Of a DNA stretch of 64,000 nt, positions 36,389 through 44,945 are shown piece after piece (position 1 is the first letter of the stretch; each line of letters starts with the position of its first letter). Source of the DNA: Paenibacillus wynnii (GTDB taxonomy: Bacteria > Bacillota > Bacilli > Paenibacillales > Paenibacillaceae); the NCBI RefSeq assembly GCF_000757885.1, contig NZ_JQCR01000003.1, positions 248,001 to 312,000 of the forward strand. Reading direction: 5' to 3'. The position numbers were made by a program, and so were the translations under genes. The notes under the pieces are model-generated. The model saw nothing but the letters and a program-made list of their open reading frames with translations, did no database searches and was not told where the DNA came from.

Positions 36389-36691
36389 ATGAACGTTAAA
36401 ATTACCCGCAATGCGGCTAAAGTGATAAAGAAACAAATGGAGTTGGAAGGAAACAGCGAACTTAAATTGCGTGTCGCTATTACACATGCTCATGGCGACC
36501 ATGCTCACTACGGACTTGATTTGGACACGCCTAAGGAGAATGACGTTGTAGTTTCTACAGATAAGGAAATTGACGTTATTCTGGAACCCGGCCAACCGTT
36601 ACTAGACGGAGTCAAGATTGATTATTTGTACTTTCCTAAAGAAGGTTTTGTAATTACGAATCCGTCCAAAGGAAATCATGGCGACCATTAA
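36389..36691 (+). CDS. IscA/HesB-fold protein lacking the ligand cysteines
   Basis: The product is 100 aa from ATG 36389 with GGGAG 11 bases upstream; a GTG at 36368 is an alternative. It aligns with A-type iron-sulfur carriers throughout (AAKVIKKQMELEGN, LRVAITH, YGLDLD, VDP-like LEPGQPLLDG, IDYLYF, GFVITNP). The three cysteines that bind the cluster are absent: the GGGCSG loop is THAHGDHAH and the C-terminal CGCG is NHGDH. The protein has no cysteine at all. It may bind another metal through histidine or serve a different role. It precedes a DUF1450 gene, an arrangement like yutM-yuzB in Bacillus. Confidence 0.85.
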   Translation: MNVKITRNAAKVIKKQMELEGNSELKLRVAITHAHGDHAHYGLDLDTPKENDVVVSTDKEIDVILEPGQPLLDGVKIDYLYFPKEGFVITNPSKGNHGDH

Positions 36692-36731
36692 GGTCAGCCC
36701 AAGAATCTAAGGCATAAAGAAGGTTTGCACC

Positions 36732-36971
36732 ATGGCTAACGATATACGTATTTGCGACGAATGCAATCACATCAAGATGAAAACTATACTGCCAAAGCTG
36801 CGTAAGATGGCCCCTGATGCGGAGATCAAGACCGGCTGCATATCCTATTGCGGTCCTTGCGGTAAACGGCCATTTGTCTATATCAATGGTCGGTATATCA
36901 GTGCTCCAACTGAAGATGAAGTGCTAAAGAAGGCAGAACCCTTCGTTAAGCAGCCCGCTGTTCAGGAATGA
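36732..36971 (+). CDS. DUF1450 protein (YuzB-like)
   Basis: The product is 79 aa. The family signature is ICDECNHIK near the N-terminus and CISYCGPCGKRPFVYINGR in the middle, with five cysteines in a small thioredoxin-like fold. The role is unknown. AAGG lies about nine bases before the ATG and a strong terminator follows. It starts 40 bases after the IscA-like gene, so both are probably one transcript. Confidence 0.88.
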   Translation: MANDIRICDECNHIKMKTILPKLRKMAPDAEIKTGCISYCGPCGKRPFVYINGRYISAPTEDEVLKKAEPFVKQPAVQE

Positions 36972-36991
36972 TTATAGGAAGTATGGATAAG

Positions 36992-37035
36992 AAAAGGCAC
37001 CGATGCAAAGATTTTACTTTGCATGGTGCCTTTTT
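36992..37035 (+). terminator. Terminator after the DUF1450 gene
   Basis: AAAAGGCACCGATGCAAAG pairs with CTTTGCATGGTGCCTTTT around ATTTTA, giving a stem of about 18 pairs with one bulge. Confidence 0.92.
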
Positions 37036-37174
37036 GTTGTGGAAGGGTATACAGATTGAAACCAAATCGCAGATTATAAGAGTATTTTGTCACAGGCTAA
37101 TTCTGAATATATGTTAATATTATCTTTACATTATTCAAGATGGGTTTTGTGAGAAATATTGTAACTATGGGGGC

Positions 37175-40100
37175 GTGTGGTTGGATAAGCAGAAGATGTA
37201 CCTATTTATTGCAATTTGTTTTTTTGCTGTTATCTTGTTAGACAGCTCCATTTATCTTCTCATGTATCATCAAGATAATTCCAAGCCATACGTAAATCTA
37301 AATAAAGGGTTTCAATACCGATTTGGTGATTCGACATTTAATGAGCAAGGGGAACCCAACTGGACCGTTGAAGAACAATCGAAGGATTGGAATCGTAAAA
37401 CGACCGATAAATTATCCGCAAAAGAGCGCCAAGGCAGAAATTATGTATGGATGAAGATCAAGCTTCCTAAAGGGGATTGGGAAAATCCGCATTTATTTCT
37501 GTACCGTTCACTCGATATTTTTGAAATATATGTTGATCATCAGCTTTTCCATCAATTTGGAGATTGGGATCATCCTGATAAATTAATGGCTTATCCATCA
37601 CATTTTATTTCGATCCCGCAGGAAATGATGGGTAAAACTATATATTTCCGTATCTATTCTACATATGATCCGATAGGCCTCAGTTCAACAATGTTATTTG
37701 GTAATGGGGAAAGTATCATTCTTGGTCTTATTCTTGCTGATGCTCACAAGTATATAATTAGTATTATTTTTATGTTTCTAAGTATGCTGTCCATGCTTTT
37801 ATATTGGAAGAATCGGAGGGAGCGTGGATTTTTATACTTTTCCATGTTCGCCATGAGCTCGAGTGCAATCATTATCACTCAGCAAGTGCAATCAAAGTTT
37901 ATTTGGAATTTACCATTTTTTGATTACTACTTAAACATCATTGCGGTATTCAGCATCATGTTTTTATTTTTGCAATTTATTGAATATATTTATGAGGGAC
38001 CTTATCGTAAAGTTATCTGCTGGCTTAAACGAATCAGTCTTCTGATATTTATCGCAGTTATAATGGTCTCTTGTATAAACCCTAAGTACTTAATTCATTA
38101 TAAAGTTTACGATATCGATTCTTTGTTCATACTTCTATGCTTCGCAATCGTAATGCCTATTTTGTTTCATTATTTACATAAGAACAACCAAAAAGAGCAC
38201 AGGGTTTTATATATCGGTATATTATTATTCACCTTAATTTGTATAAAGGGCCGTATTGCAGAATTTATGTGGTCTTTCATCTCTATTCCATCGGATCTAT
38301 TACCTTTTGGCGAGAGTTTAATGACTTCATCGATTGAGTGGGCGCTGTTTTGCCTTGTCATTACTTTTGGTCTCATTATGTTAGGAAGATTTCAGGAAGT
38401 ATATGAGCATAATAAACTCTACTTAAATAAGCTGAAGAAGCAAAATGAAATGCTTTTACAAATGAACAAAATGAAAGATGAGTTTCTTGCTCGTACCTCT
38501 CATGAACTACGTACCCCTCTTAACGGTATGGTTGGTATTTCTGAATCCCTTATGGATGGGGTTTGTGGACCTGTTAATAAGGAAATCAGCAATAACTTAG
38601 CTTGGATAATACTTAGCGGAAAACGGCTGACCAAAATGGTCAACGATATTCTTGATTTTACTAAGCTTCGTTATAATGAAGTACTGCTGCAGTTCAAACC
38701 CGTTAGAATGAAAGATGAGATTGATCTTGTTATTAGTATATGTAAGTCGTTAGTAGGCACGAAGTCTTTGGTGTTCATTAATGAAGCAAGTAGCAATTTG
38801 CCGCTTGTTAGAGCAGATGACAATAGGGTACAGCAAATCTTATATAACTTAATTGGTAATGCTATTAAATTCACGGAGTCCGGATGCATCCAAGTGAATA
38901 CTAGGATTAACGGAGACTGGATGGAAATTTCTGTGTCGGATACAGGAATAGGCATTCAGCAGGACAAATGGGAGGTAATATTTGATCCCTTTCAGCAAGA
39001 GGATGAATCTATCTCCTATCAGTTCGGTGGAACAGGGCTTGGATTGTCCATCAGTAAGCAACTAATTGAATTACATGGTGGGAGTATTGGATTAACATCC
39101 AAAGTGGGTGTGGGTTCAATCTTCACTTTCACACTTCCTGTATATATCAATGATGAATCGGTTGATGAAGAGACCCAATCTGAAGACGGTGCATCCGCAT
39201 TTGTCCCCTTGTTCAAAGAATCCATTCCTTATCATTCCAACCAGCTTGAACCATTTATCACAACGGCACTTTCCCATTCGACTTCCGAGGAAAATGAAAT
39301 AGAAAAAGATTTGTATATTCTGGTTGTCGATGATGAAATGGTTAACATACAAGTGCTTTTTAACTATCTATCATTTGAGAATTATACTGTTATGCATGCT
39401 TGCAGCGGAATGGAGGCTTTAGAAATATTAGAGAGAGGATTAGAACCAGATCTAATTCTTCTAGATGTGATGATGCCCAATATGTCCGGCTTTCAGGTGA
39501 TTAAAGAAATCCGCAAAACCTATGCCATACACGAGCTTCCAATTATATTACTTACCGCTAGGGATATGGAGCAAGACTTGGTAGCGGGCTTTAATCTGGG
39601 TGCTAATGATTATTTAATTAAACCTTTTTCCAAGAATGAACTGCTATCCCGCATCAAGATGCATATTAAGCTAACGGGGTTCAATAAAATTATAGAACAG
39701 ACGGTACGGGAACGGACAGGGGCGATTAAGAACTTACTAGACTATGCAGGTCAAGGGTTCTTATCGTTTAATGCCAGTCTAAGGGTTGACGAAGAATTCA
39801 GCGCGGAATGTACTCGAATATTTGATATCAATATAGCGGGTTCTGATGTGACGGAGTTATTATTTCCAATGGATTTGGAGCAGCGCAACAAGCTTGAGTG
39901 GCTTCTTCAGCGGCTGTTTTCCTCAGGTCAATCTTTGGAGGATATGAGCCCTTTCATTGACTTGCTACCCCAGGAGACCCGTCTTGAAGAAGAAGTGTAT
40001 CGAATTGATTATAGATTTTATATACGTGAAATGAAAGACAGGGCAAGAAGATGTATGATTGTTCTAACGAATATAACCGAACAAAAGCAATTATCCCACC

Positions 40101-40399
40101 AGTTGGAACATGAGCAGAACGCACTGAAAATAATGACTCAAGTGTCGTCACGTCCCTATTTAGTAGTGGAGATTATGGGCCAATATGAACAAATACTTCT
40201 AGATTTCCAGACTTTGAATGAAGGATCGTCTGATTCAGAGGTGAAAGGTCTGTACAAGCGGATTCATTCCTTAAAAGGGAATTTCACATTCTTACATATG
40301 GAGTGTATCTCAGCATATTTAAATGAGATGGAATCTTATTGTTATCAACAGATACATAGTTCTAAGAAACAAAAAAACGGATATCGATCCAATGCATAG
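37175..40399 (+). CDS. 7TM-DISM hybrid histidine kinase with receiver and Hpt domains, ended by an amber codon
   Basis: The product is 1074 aa. It has a signal/anchor helix (residues 8-30), an extracellular DISM-type beta domain, seven membrane helices to about residue 405, HisKA with H443 (TSHELRTPLNGM), HATPase (NLIGNAIKFTES, GTGLGLSI), a receiver with D764 (LLDVMMPNMSG), a PAS-like segment and an Hpt-like domain with H1031 (IHSLKGNF). The frame then meets a single TAG (40397-40399) and stays open in the same frame for another 260 codons encoding a CheA-type ATPase. GTG 37175 and TTG 37181 are both possible starts; GGGGG suits the TTG. The partner is probably the LytTR regulator downstream. 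Confidence 0.88.
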   Translation: MWLDKQKMYLFIAICFFAVILLDSSIYLLMYHQDNSKPYVNLNKGFQYRFGDSTFNEQGEPNWTVEEQSKDWNRKTTDKLSAKERQGRNYVWMKIKLPKGDWENPHLFLYRSLDIFEIYVDHQLFHQFGDWDHPDKLMAYPSHFISIPQEMMGKTIYFRIYSTYDPIGLSSTMLFGNGESIILGLILADAHKYIISIIFMFLSMLSMLLYWKNRRERGFLYFSMFAMSSSAIIITQQVQSKFIWNLPFFDYYLNIIAVFSIMFLFLQFIEYIYEGPYRKVICWLKRISLLIFIAVIMVSCINPKYLIHYKVYDIDSLFILLCFAIVMPILFHYLHKNNQKEHRVLYIGILLFTLICIKGRIAEFMWSFISIPSDLLPFGESLMTSSIEWALFCLVITFGLIMLGRFQEVYEHNKLYLNKLKKQNEMLLQMNKMKDEFLARTSHELRTPLNGMVGISESLMDGVCGPVNKEISNNLAWIILSGKRLTKMVNDILDFTKLRYNEVLLQFKPVRMKDEIDLVISICKSLVGTKSLVFINEASSNLPLVRADDNRVQQILYNLIGNAIKFTESGCIQVNTRINGDWMEISVSDTGIGIQQDKWEVIFDPFQQEDESISYQFGGTGLGLSISKQLIELHGGSIGLTSKVGVGSIFTFTLPVYINDESVDEETQSEDGASAFVPLFKESIPYHSNQLEPFITTALSHSTSEENEIEKDLYILVVDDEMVNIQVLFNYLSFENYTVMHACSGMEALEILERGLEPDLILLDVMMPNMSGFQVIKEIRKTYAIHELPIILLTARDMEQDLVAGFNLGANDYLIKPFSKNELLSRIKMHIKLTGFNKIIEQTVRERTGAIKNLLDYAGQGFLSFNASLRVDEEFSAECTRIFDINIAGSDVTELLFPMDLEQRNKLEWLLQRLFSSGQSLEDMSPFIDLLPQETRLEEEVYRIDYRFYIREMKDRARRCMIVLTNITEQKQLSHQLEHEQNALKIMTQVSSRPYLVVEIMGQYEQILLDFQTLNEGSSDSEVKGLYKRIHSLKGNFTFLHMECISAYLNEMESYCYQQIHSSKKQKNGYRSNA

Positions 40400-40411
40400 T
40401 CCCTAAAACTA

Positions 40412-41185
40412 TTGCATATGGCGAATGAAGAATTCACTTGGATCCAAACTATGTTAGGTGAATGGTTTGTTGAAAAAGAAAAGACGCTTGATATTAATCG
40501 TGTAAAGTTCGAACATCTCGAGAGGCAGGTAATGAAGAGGCTTCCCTCTAATCAGGCTGCTTGGCTGCTGGAAGAAATGAGAAGATTGAAATCCCAACCT
40601 CTCCATACGCTTGTTCTTGGATACAAGGAATATGTAATGATGTTAGCAGAAAGAAGAGGTAAAATCATTCAATTGCTGCCGTTGGAAGAGACGGATATAA
40701 CATTGGATTCCACAGCAACTCAGGTGTTAAGTGAGGTTTTAATTCACCTTTTACACAATGCTATCGAACATGGAATCGAATTGCCCAATGAACGTTCCCG
40801 TGTCGGTAAAAGTTCAATGGGTACTATAGAATTCAAGCTGGGACAATCTTTAAAGCCCGGATATTTGGCATTATGTGTACAAGATGATGGTCGCGGAATG
40901 GATACGAAAGCCATTCGAAGACTTATGGTGCAACGTAAGATTACTTCAGAACACCAAATTCATGAACTGAGCGAAGAGGAGGTTGTGGATTGGATATTTA
41001 CAGAAGGGTTAACCACCAGTACAATCGTAACGGAATTTTCGGGACACGGGATGGGGTTGGCTGCAGCAAGAGATGCGCTAATCACTGTGGGAGGTTCCAT
41101 TCGGGCAACCTTTGCAACTGGACAAAGTTCTCAATTACACATTGAAATTCCGTGTTACGCAGACAACTTACGGAATATCAGTTAA
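40412..41185 (+). CDS. CheA-type ATPase module, in frame with the preceding hybrid kinase
   Basis: This 257-aa segment shares the frame of the preceding kinase and is separated from its amber stop by four codons. It contains a CheA-like linker (RRLKSQPLHTLVLGYKEYV) and the CheA ATPase: N-box HLLHNAIEHGIELPNERSR, DDGRGMD and GHGMGLAAARD. No ribosome binding site precedes TTG 40412 or ATG 40418, so independent translation is doubtful. The best reading is the C-terminal part of one long kinase cut by a nonsense codon, or a product of stop-codon readthrough. If translated alone it would need the Hpt domain of the first part as substrate. Confidence 0.75.
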   Translation: MHMANEEFTWIQTMLGEWFVEKEKTLDINRVKFEHLERQVMKRLPSNQAAWLLEEMRRLKSQPLHTLVLGYKEYVMMLAERRGKIIQLLPLEETDITLDSTATQVLSEVLIHLLHNAIEHGIELPNERSRVGKSSMGTIEFKLGQSLKPGYLALCVQDDGRGMDTKAIRRLMVQRKITSEHQIHELSEEEVVDWIFTEGLTTSTIVTEFSGHGMGLAAARDALITVGGSIRATFATGQSSQLHIEIPCYADNLRNIS

Positions 41186-41192
41186 ATCAAGA

Positions 41193-41233
41193 GGAGCATA
41201 TCGACCGCCTAAACGGTCTATGCTCTTTTTTTT
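41193..41233. terminator. Terminator between the kinase and the LytTR regulator
   Basis: GAGCATA-TC-GACCG and CGGTC-TATGCTC pair around CCTAAA, followed by eight T residues on the plus strand. The loop and right arm contain, on the minus strand, GACCGTTTAGG, which recurs in the promoter region at 42051. Confidence 0.88.
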
Positions 41234-41245
41234 ATATAAATATAA

Positions 41246-42004
41246 CTACGGTCTTTTCTTAAGTTTGCACAACTGCATAAAGGCAGGGTAGTTTCGCCTA
41301 GTAAGCGGTATCGTCTTATCTTGTTTCATATAAATAATTTCATAATTACCTGGAAGAATCGGATCAGGCTGAACCGTCTGGATGTGAGAAATATTGATCA
41401 GATAGCTCCGATGGGGCTGGAAGATTTGTTCAGAGCACTGGTACTTAATTTGTTCCAGATTAGTAGTTGTTTCAATAACCGTATTCTCTACCAAATGTAA
41501 CTGAAACACCCTCTTGTCTATTTTTTCTGCGAACAGGATATTCCCTTCGTTAATGCTAATATCTCTGTACCTTTGTTTGACACGGATTATATTTTCTTCA
41601 ACATGCCGAAGTCGTTTGATCAGACGTTGCTCATCTATTTTATATTTAGCACGCTGAATGGCGCGTTCAAAGCGATCCGGAGTAATAGGTTTATTGATGT
41701 AATCAACAGATCCTATCTCAAATCCCTGACTGTAATGAACCGGTTCGGATGAGGCAGAAATGATTATAATCTGCGTATCCAATCCTTGCTTTATAAGTTG
41801 TTTGCAGGCTGTCAGACCATCCATTTTTGGCAAGCTTATATCTGTAATGATTAAATCCGGTCCATGTTCCATTGCACTTTCTATCAGAGCCTTACCCGTT
41901 CCTACGGCATCCATAAGTACTAATTCTTGCTGCTGGGCATAAAGCATTAGTTGGCTTCGGTAAGTTGACTGATCCTCAGCAATAATGCAGGTATATTTAC
42001 TCAT
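41246..42004 (-). CDS. LytTR-family response regulator
   Basis: The start at 42004 has AGGGG eight bases upstream; an ATG six codons earlier lacks one. The product is 252 aa: a receiver domain with D10/D11 and phosphoacceptor D55 (IITDISLPKMDG), a coiled linker near 125-145, and a LytTR DNA-binding domain with the typical IFQPHRSYLINISHI and IPLTRRNYPAF segments. It converges on the hybrid kinase and is divergent from the four-gene acyltransferase operon, so it is the natural partner of the kinase and a candidate regulator of that operon. Confidence 0.9.
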   Translation of the reverse strand: MSKYTCIIAEDQSTYRSQLMLYAQQQELVLMDAVGTGKALIESAMEHGPDLIITDISLPKMDGLTACKQLIKQGLDTQIIIISASSEPVHYSQGFEIGSVDYINKPITPDRFERAIQRAKYKIDEQRLIKRLRHVEENIIRVKQRYRDISINEGNILFAEKIDKRVFQLHLVENTVIETTTNLEQIKYQCSEQIFQPHRSYLINISHIQTVQPDPILPGNYEIIYMKQDKTIPLTRRNYPAFMQLCKLKKRP

Positions 42005-42050
42005 TTCTGGTCCCCTTTTCAAACATTATTACCTCAATGTTACAACTTTC

Positions 42051-42061
42051 GACCGTTTAGG
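42051..42061 (+). promoter_or_regulatory. Candidate LytTR half-site in the divergent promoter region
   Basis: ACCGTTTAG (42052-42060) fits the LytTR half-site pattern [TA][AC][CA]GTTN[AG][TG] at every position. A weaker match, CCCGTTATT, starts at 42089, farther away than the usual 21-22 bases. The same 11-mer GACCGTTTAGG is on the minus strand at 41208-41218. Confidence 0.35.
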
Positions 42062-42161
42062 GCGATTTTCCTTCTATTGAAGACAATTCCCGTTATTTAT
42101 CCATATTTAGATATATATTATATATAGAAATTAAGCTGAGCTCAGAAGGGATGACACAAGT

Positions 42162-42923
42162 ATGGAAATGCAATTTTATCACGTCGGAGGGGCTTGTTTT
42201 GTTCTGAAAATGGATCAAGATCTACTCATATCCTGCGATCCTGCATTAAGTCCTGTAGGTACAGAATATCAGTTCAAGTCTTTTACAAGTGTTCGAGTCA
42301 GACCGCCTATCTATGAACAAGAACTATTGGATCAGGTCAATATTTGGCTAATTACACATGTTCACGAAGATCACATTGATGATAGTGGCATTCGGAGTAT
42401 CGCAGAAGACTCGACTATAGTCACGCATAAGAAAGCAGAAGCGCTATTTGCCAATCACAAGGAAGTGCTAACTGTGGATTGGAATGATACGAAGGTATTG
42501 AATAAAGACGGATATGTCATTGAGGTAACTACAATACCGGCATATCACGGGAATAACTTTATTATGCGCAGTATGGTAGGCAGAGTGAACGGTTACTTCA
42601 TACGGATAACCAAAGGCGAAGAGAAACGCACGATATACATAACTTCAGATACTGTATTTCATCCTCGGATTGTGAACATGGTCAGCGAACTTGGGCCCAT
42701 AGACTTGATGATTGCTAATCTCGGAGAAGTTTCCCCTGATAAATTCGGAGGCCCTTTAACAATGTCCGTTGTGATGCTTAACAGGATGGTGGAACAGTTG
42801 AAGCCTTCAACTGTAATTCCAATTCATATCAATGATTTTTCCCATTATACAACAACTGAGGATCAGGTTACCGGCATGGGGTTTAATGTAGTCGATCAAG
42901 GTCTTTGGATTAAAGTAAGTTAA
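42162..42923 (+). CDS. Metallo-beta-lactamase-fold hydrolase (UlaG-like), first gene of the operon
   Basis: The product is 253 aa. Zinc ligands are in THVHEDHIDD near residue 66, a later H in IPAYHGN, D in TSDTVFHP and H in IPIHINDF. The layout fits the UlaG/NAPE-PLD-like branch (MBL_3), whose members hydrolyse lactones or phosphodiesters. There is no signal peptide. It is the first of four closely spaced genes, 25 bases before the nucleotidyltransferase. The substrate is unknown; a lactone, an acyl phosphodiester or a nucleotide-linked lipid would fit the neighbours. Confidence 0.85.
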   Translation: MEMQFYHVGGACFVLKMDQDLLISCDPALSPVGTEYQFKSFTSVRVRPPIYEQELLDQVNIWLITHVHEDHIDDSGIRSIAEDSTIVTHKKAEALFANHKEVLTVDWNDTKVLNKDGYVIEVTTIPAYHGNNFIMRSMVGRVNGYFIRITKGEEKRTIYITSDTVFHPRIVNMVSELGPIDLMIANLGEVSPDKFGGPLTMSVVMLNRMVEQLKPSTVIPIHINDFSHYTTTEDQVTGMGFNVVDQGLWIKVS

Positions 42924-42948
42924 ATATATTTGAAAGGGAGTTGTGGGA

Positions 42949-44238
42949 GTGGGCACATTTTTAGCTTATATGAAGAGTTTTTATACAAGACTCGCAATTA
43001 TTTTAGGGGGGGCCATGTATGTAACATATGCATTAGCAAGCAATAGGTGGAGTAGTCCATATCTTATTACGGTTGCGCTCGTAGTTGCTGCTTTTCTACC
43101 CTACTATACTAAAATAAGTGAATGGTTCGAGCGTTATGGTGTACTTAACACGGGCAAGATGTTTATCGGTAAATTCATTCGTTTTGTCTGGCAATATGGT
43201 TTCAATATGGCTATCCTTTATATGCTGCTGAAAGGAAATATTATTAAGAGTGAAGATCTGGATATCATTGGAGGTTTATTCGGGGCAGTGGCTCTGACTA
43301 CTTTCTCTTCTCAAGGTATGCAGTACTTGGCGATCTCACTGGCAAATCGGGATTATGGTAATCACTATAAGAATGTTACGTTTGCATTAGGCTCGAATGT
43401 AATTATCAGTGCATTGGCATCGATGGGAATCGTTTGGATTCAGTATGTTTTTATTGTGATGGGCGTTGTACTTGGTTTTATCGGTTCTTTATATAGTCTT
43501 ATCACCGATGTGATGTGTATAGTTGCTCCAAAAGGCGGGATCGGCGTATTTTTTGGCACATTCAATCCAGTCCACAAAACACATATGTTAATCATTCAGC
43601 GATTCATTGAGGAACGTAAGCTTACGAAGGTATATATTCATCCTACAGTTGTCCCTCGTATGCATGGGAAATTATTACATAATGGAATTATTCGTATCGC
43701 CAAGATGGAGAATGGTATTCGGATATATGAACGGACTGAAAAAGCAGACGCGCATATTGATTATTTTCCAACAGGGAATAAATTTTATGAAGTTGAAAAT
43801 CGGTTAGCTATGCTCAAAGCAAGTGTGGATGATTGGGACATGAACGATCAGGTTGAGGTGGTTTATTATCCAAATGAGTATGAAGCAGATGGTTTTTATG
43901 CTGTTATAAACAAGATCAAAGAGATGCATCCTGGTGAGCGTATTCACGGGTTGCACGGCAGTGATCATGGGGGGATGCTTGTTCGTGCCATCTATGACGA
44001 GTCGATCGGTGTTTGGCCTTACGCAATTGTTCGTAAAGACAATGTCTCAGCCACTGCTATTCGTGCAGGAGCCAAGAACATGACCAGTGCCACCGTAACC
44101 AAAATTATTGAAATCCTAAAAGATTCATACATCAAAAAGGAGAACGAGCATATCGAAATTAATGGAGTTACCTATGTATACAGCAACAGCAGACTCCTCT
44201 CTCTTGAGAAGCACGAAAACCTGTCAAGGACTTCATAA
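42949..44238 (+). CDS. Membrane protein fused to a NadD-like nucleotidyltransferase
   Basis: GTG 42949 is chosen because GGGAG lies eight bases upstream; GTG 42943 is too close to it. The product is 429 aa. Residues 1-190 hold four to six membrane helices with no recognised family. Residues about 195-405 form a nucleotidylyltransferase: GVFFGTFNPVHKTHM carries the HxxH-type site, LHGSDHGG matches the GSD motif, and VSATAIRAG matches the ISSTxIR nucleotide-binding motif of NadD/CoaD. The last 30 residues are a short tail. The reaction expected is transfer of AMP or CMP to a phosphorylated substrate at the membrane. The fusion is unusual. Confidence 0.82.
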   Translation: MGTFLAYMKSFYTRLAIILGGAMYVTYALASNRWSSPYLITVALVVAAFLPYYTKISEWFERYGVLNTGKMFIGKFIRFVWQYGFNMAILYMLLKGNIIKSEDLDIIGGLFGAVALTTFSSQGMQYLAISLANRDYGNHYKNVTFALGSNVIISALASMGIVWIQYVFIVMGVVLGFIGSLYSLITDVMCIVAPKGGIGVFFGTFNPVHKTHMLIIQRFIEERKLTKVYIHPTVVPRMHGKLLHNGIIRIAKMENGIRIYERTEKADAHIDYFPTGNKFYEVENRLAMLKASVDDWDMNDQVEVVYYPNEYEADGFYAVINKIKEMHPGERIHGLHGSDHGGMLVRAIYDESIGVWPYAIVRKDNVSATAIRAGAKNMTSATVTKIIEILKDSYIKKENEHIEINGVTYVYSNSRLLSLEKHENLSRTS

Positions 44239-44250
44239 GGAGTGAATAAA

Positions 44251-44943
44251 GTGTCTTTACTAATAAAAAAAGCAGTTCAAGAAAGAGAGCTAATTTGTCG
44301 TGATGGACTTTCACTGGAGAGAGTGCAGCATGGTGATCTCACGATCGAGATTAGCAGAGGATGTTATCGTCCAGAACAAACGGAATATGTGGCGGGCATT
44401 TACTATGGTCATAAAGATTATCATTTTGAAACCTCATATTCAGAAGTATTAGAGCAAATGTTAGAAGAAGACCGAATATTAGCGCCGGTAACGACAATTT
44501 ATTCATTAGTAGATGATAGAAATACATGTGTGGGATCTATACGGACGATCATGAAGCTGACAGATTGTGAACTGCCACTTGAACGGGAATTTGGGATTCA
44601 GCTTTCACCCTGGACCCATAGACATCAACCGATCGATAGAATTTATGAAATCGCTCGTTTCGCGGTGACAGTGAATACAACGAAGGGGATCATGATGTTA
44701 TTCCGAGAGCTTTTTAAAGATGCCCTGATTAACGATTTTGCAGTAGCCAGCTTGGATAGTCGAGTTCTGAGAGGTTTGCGAAAAATGGGATTCCACTGGT
44801 TTGATCTACAGGAACCCAAGTATTATCTAGGATCATTGACATGTCCTGTAGCACTTAAGGCAGGCGAACATATTGGCGGGATATTCGCAGATATCGTCAA
44901 GGATATGCATATCAAGAATACGTTATCAAGAAAGGCAGAATAA
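44251..44943 (+). CDS. LuxI/FeeM-like acyltransferase (GNAT fold)
   Basis: GTG 44251 is chosen because AAGGAG lies eight bases upstream. The product is 230 aa. Two hallmarks of autoinducer synthases and N-acyl amino acid synthases are visible in the expected order: CVGSIRTIMKLTD (compare the VGGxRL strand of LuxI) and IYEIARFAV (compare the WELSRFAV helix). A C-terminal LRKMGFHWFDLQ strand-turn fits the GNAT end. This family uses acyl-ACP or acyl-CoA to acylate an amine. The amine and the acyl chain are unknown. It is 12 bases after the nucleotidyltransferase and two bases before the MMPL gene. Confidence 0.75.
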   Translation: MSLLIKKAVQERELICRDGLSLERVQHGDLTIEISRGCYRPEQTEYVAGIYYGHKDYHFETSYSEVLEQMLEEDRILAPVTTIYSLVDDRNTCVGSIRTIMKLTDCELPLEREFGIQLSPWTHRHQPIDRIYEIARFAVTVNTTKGIMMLFRELFKDALINDFAVASLDSRVLRGLRKMGFHWFDLQEPKYYLGSLTCPVALKAGEHIGGIFADIVKDMHIKNTLSRKAE

Positions 44944-44945
44944 TA

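Noticed and set aside
40397..40399. UAG as pyrrolysine or selenocysteine-type recoding
   Set aside because: No pyl genes are seen, the codon is not UGA, and there is no obvious downstream structure. A nonsense change or readthrough is simpler.
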